A stretch of 64,000 nt of DNA from Thermoleophilaceae bacterium (GTDB taxonomy: Bacteria; Actinomycetota; Thermoleophilia; Solirubrobacterales; Thermoleophilaceae): the NCBI GenBank assembly GCA_030447725.1, contig JAUJOQ010000004.1, positions 1 through 64,000 on the forward strand, in the 5' to 3' direction. A program made the position numbers and the translations under genes. The notes beneath the pieces were generated by a model. The model had not been told where the DNA came from. It saw only the letters and a program-made list of their open reading frames with translations, and made no database searches. Position 1 is the stretch's first letter. Each line of letters begins with the position of its first letter. Shown here one piece after another: positions 62,091-64,000 of the stretch.

Positions 62091-63913
62091 GGGTCGCGAT
62101 GGTCTCCGAGCACGCCAGCCCGCTCGCCACCCTGGGCGGGACCGACGCCGGCGGCCAGAACGTGCACGTGGCCGCCGTGGCCGAGGCGATGGGTCGCCGC
62201 AGCGCCGAAGTGGTGGTGTACACGCGGCGCGACGACCCTTCCCTTCCGAGCCGGGTGGAGGTGGCTCGCGGTGTCACGGTCGAGCACATCGACGCCGGCC
62301 CGGCACGGGCGCTTCCGAAGGACGAGCTGCTCCCCTACATGGACGAGCTGGCAGACGGCCTGGCCCGCCGCTGGCGCTCCGAGCGCCCCGACGTGGTGCA
62401 CGCCCACTTCTGGATGTCGGGCCGGGCGGCGTTGCGGGCGGCCCGGCCGCTCGAGCTTCCCGTGGTGCAGACCTTCCACGCGCTCGGCGTCGTGAAGCGC
62501 CGCTACCAGGGCGACCGCGACACGAGTCCGCCGGAGCGGATCGAGGCGGAGCGCGAGCTCGTGCGCGACGTGGACCACATCGTGGCCACCTGCACCGACG
62601 AGGTGTTCGAGCTCATACGCATGGGGGCCACCAGCGCGCGGCTCACCGTCGCGCCCTGTGGCGTAGACCTGTCGCTGTTCACACCGGAGGGCCCGCGCGC
62701 GGCTCGAGCAGCGACGCCCCGCCGCCTCGTCTGCCTCGGGCGCCTGGTGGAGCGCAAGGGGATCGGCAACGTGGTCTCGGCCCTCGCCGCGCTGCCCGAC
62801 ACCGAGCTGGTGATCGGGGGCGGGCCCGACGCCGAGCGGCTGGCGGACGATCCCGACGCCCGTCGGCTGACCGCGCTGGCCGAGGAGGTCGGCGTGGCCG
62901 ATCGCGTCGAGTTGAGAGGGCGCCTGGAGCGTCACGAGGCGGCCGAGCTGCTGCGCTCGGCCGACGCCGTGGTGTGCGTGCCATGGTATGAGCCGTTCGG
63001 CATCGTGCCGCTGGAGGCGATGGCCTGCGGGGTTCCGGTGGTGGCCTCGGCGGTCGGCGGGATGATCGACACGGTGGTGGACAGGGTGTGCGGCGTGCAC
63101 GTGCCGCCCCGCGACCCCGAGCGCCTCGTCATGGCGCTGGATTCCCTGCTGCACGATTCCGCGCGGCGAGCCGACTACGGGCGCGCGGGGACTGCGCGCG
63201 CCCGGCGCCTGTACGACTGGAACCGGATCGCCGCGGCCACGCTTGACGTGTACGCCCGGGTCTCGCAGCGTCCCAGCGCGCGGAGTTCGTCGGACGGCCG
63301 CCCCTTCGCGCTCCCGCCCACGGCAGCCGAGCACCTGCAGAGCCTGATCGACTCGCTCAGCCGGGTCGAGAACGAGCTCGACCACCTCACGTCGTGGGGC
63401 GAGCGCCTGGCGGCGCGGCTGATGGAGGGAGGCCGGCTGCTGGCGGTGGGAAACGGCGGAAGCGCCGCCCAAGCGCAGCATCTGACCGCCGAGCTGGTGG
63501 GCCGCTACGCCACCGAGCGGATGGCCCTGAGCGCGATCTGCCTGCACGGCGACACCTCCGCCCTCACGGCGATAGCCAACGACTACGGCCCGGAGGAGGC
63601 CTTCGCGCGCCAGGTGCGTGCGCACGGTCGTCCCGGCGACGTGCTCATGGCCCTGTCGACCTCCGGCCGCAGCGAGAACGTGCTTGCCGCGGTGAGGGCG
63701 GCCAGGGACACGGGGCTCGAGACGTGGGCGCTCACAGGCTCGGCGCCCAACGCGCTGGTCGACGAGGCCGACGACTCCGTCTGCCTGCCCGGCGCGTGCG
63801 CGGCGACGGTCCAGGAGCTGCACCTGGTGGCTCTGCATACGCTCTGCTCCGCGGTGGACCGTGAGGTTGCGGTGCGCACGGAGACCCGTCCGCGCCAGGC
63901 GGTCCTGCGATGA
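62087..63913 (+). CDS. GT4-GmhA (sedoheptulose-7-phosphate isomerase) fusion
   Basis: 608-residue fusion. The N-terminal GT4 domain (residues about 1-400) includes MVSEHASPLATLGGTDAGGQ, VCLGRLVERKGIGNVVSALA and WYEPFGIVPLEAMACGVPVV. From about residue 410 a SIS domain of GmhA type follows: MEGGRLLAVGNGGSAAQAQH, LTAELVGRYATERM (catalytic Glu) and LHGDTSALTAIANDYGPEEA, ending QELHLVALHTLCSAVD (catalytic His). GmhA makes D-glycero-D-manno-heptose 7-phosphate. ATG 62087 overlaps the upstream stop. Followed by an HldE-type kinase. Confidence 0.9.
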   Translation: MRVAMVSEHASPLATLGGTDAGGQNVHVAAVAEAMGRRSAEVVVYTRRDDPSLPSRVEVARGVTVEHIDAGPARALPKDELLPYMDELADGLARRWRSERPDVVHAHFWMSGRAALRAARPLELPVVQTFHALGVVKRRYQGDRDTSPPERIEAERELVRDVDHIVATCTDEVFELIRMGATSARLTVAPCGVDLSLFTPEGPRAARAATPRRLVCLGRLVERKGIGNVVSALAALPDTELVIGGGPDAERLADDPDARRLTALAEEVGVADRVELRGRLERHEAAELLRSADAVVCVPWYEPFGIVPLEAMACGVPVVASAVGGMIDTVVDRVCGVHVPPRDPERLVMALDSLLHDSARRADYGRAGTARARRLYDWNRIAAATLDVYARVSQRPSARSSSDGRPFALPPTAAEHLQSLIDSLSRVENELDHLTSWGERLAARLMEGGRLLAVGNGGSAAQAQHLTAELVGRYATERMALSAICLHGDTSALTAIANDYGPEEAFARQVRAHGRPGDVLMALSTSGRSENVLAAVRAARDTGLETWALTGSAPNALVDEADDSVCLPGACAATVQELHLVALHTLCSAVDREVAVRTETRPRQAVLR

Positions 63914-64000
63914 GCGGCGGACCGCTGGTGGTGGTGGGCGACGCGCTGCTCGACCGCGACGTAGACGGGACGGTGGAGCGCCTCAGCCCCGACGCGCCGA
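63910..64000 (+). CDS. HldE/RfaE-type heptose kinase, 3'-truncated by window edge
   Basis: Only 30 codons are visible. MSGGPLVVVGDALLDRDVDG then TVERLSPDAP is the start of the PfkB-type D-glycero-beta-D-manno-heptose-7-phosphate kinase (RfaE/HldE N-domain), the usual successor to GmhA. Overlaps the preceding gene by 4 bp (ATGA). Whether an adenylyltransferase domain is fused cannot be seen. Continues beyond the right edge. Confidence 0.78.
   Translation, partial: MSGGPLVVVGDALLDRDVDGTVERLSPDAP

Overview
The window is high-GC, densely packed DNA with many GTG starts, ATGA/GTGA translational overlaps and almost no T-tracts. Gene content (DUF2277 protein, DUF4328 membrane protein, circularly permuted ATP-grasp plus GCS2 ligase, a pro/actinobacterial-style amino-acid deaminase/aldolase, and an actinobacterial polysaccharide locus) suggests a soil-type actinobacterium, probably of the Thermoleophilia/Solirubrobacterales group. 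That placement is inference from gene families; no rRNA is present. No insertion sequence, prophage or CRISPR array was seen. LAYOUT. 1-13 kb: housekeeping and catabolic genes (thioredoxin reductase, PLP deaminase/aldolase, EamA exporter, PHP phosphoesterase, an MBL-like protein, aconitase, thiamine-binding protein, 3-hydroxyacyl-CoA and acyl-CoA dehydrogenases, a Ser/Thr kinase). 13-14.6 kb: a Thr/Gly/Asp repeat surface protein preceded by three 11-bp direct repeats, and small secreted proteins. 15.1-18.5 kb: a tightly overlapping amidoligase triad (ATP-grasp, gamma-glutamyl hydrolase-type amidotransferase, GCS2 ligase). 18.6-25.3 kb: rhodanese, DUF4328 protein, a four-gene run (DUF1015, cobalamin adenosyltransferase, OsmC, NUDIX) and a divergent molybdopterin oxidoreductase. 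25.3-29.1 kb: a frameshifted HTH/homing-endonuclease-like gene abutting tRNA-Pro, tRNA-Arg and tRNA-His, DUF2277, a UDP-glucuronate decarboxylase-type epimerase and small secreted proteins. 29.4-50.5 kb: a 21-kb extracellular polysaccharide locus. A rightward operon (Wzc-like kinase, glycosyltransferases, methyltransferases) faces a leftward operon (initiating phosphoglycosyltransferase, glycosyltransferases, an O-antigen-ligase/glycosyltransferase fusion), with the flippase and two methyltransferase/glycosyltransferase genes between them. 50.9-53.6 kb: a degraded stretch with a truncated subtilase, a frameshifted unknown gene, a broken two-component system and a broken membrane protein. 53.7-56.7 kb: small membrane proteins, a nucleotidyltransferase, a metallophosphoesterase and a CBS protein. 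56.8-64 kb: a heptose/carbamoyl-sugar module (GT9 heptosyltransferase, carbamoyltransferase, GT2-GmhB fusion, glycosyltransferase, GT4-GmhA fusion, start of an HldE-type kinase) that runs off the right edge. HOW THEY WORK TOGETHER. Both glycan regions look like complete assembly lines. In the first, the phosphoglycosyltransferase loads a sugar on undecaprenyl phosphate, more than eight glycosyltransferases extend it, FkbM-type and SAM methyltransferases decorate it, the flippase moves it, and the ligase/polymerase fusion and Wzc-like protein finish it. The UXS-type epimerase just upstream could supply UDP-xylose. In the second, GmhA, HldE and GmhB activities would make an activated heptose, used by the GT9 enzyme and carbamoylated by the NodU-type enzyme. 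The most unusual features are the four multidomain fusions of glycosyltransferases with other glycan enzymes, the amidoligase triad, and the cluster of frameshifts at 50.9-53.6 kb, whose reading frames stay sensible across each shift and are therefore either very recent or sequencing artefacts.
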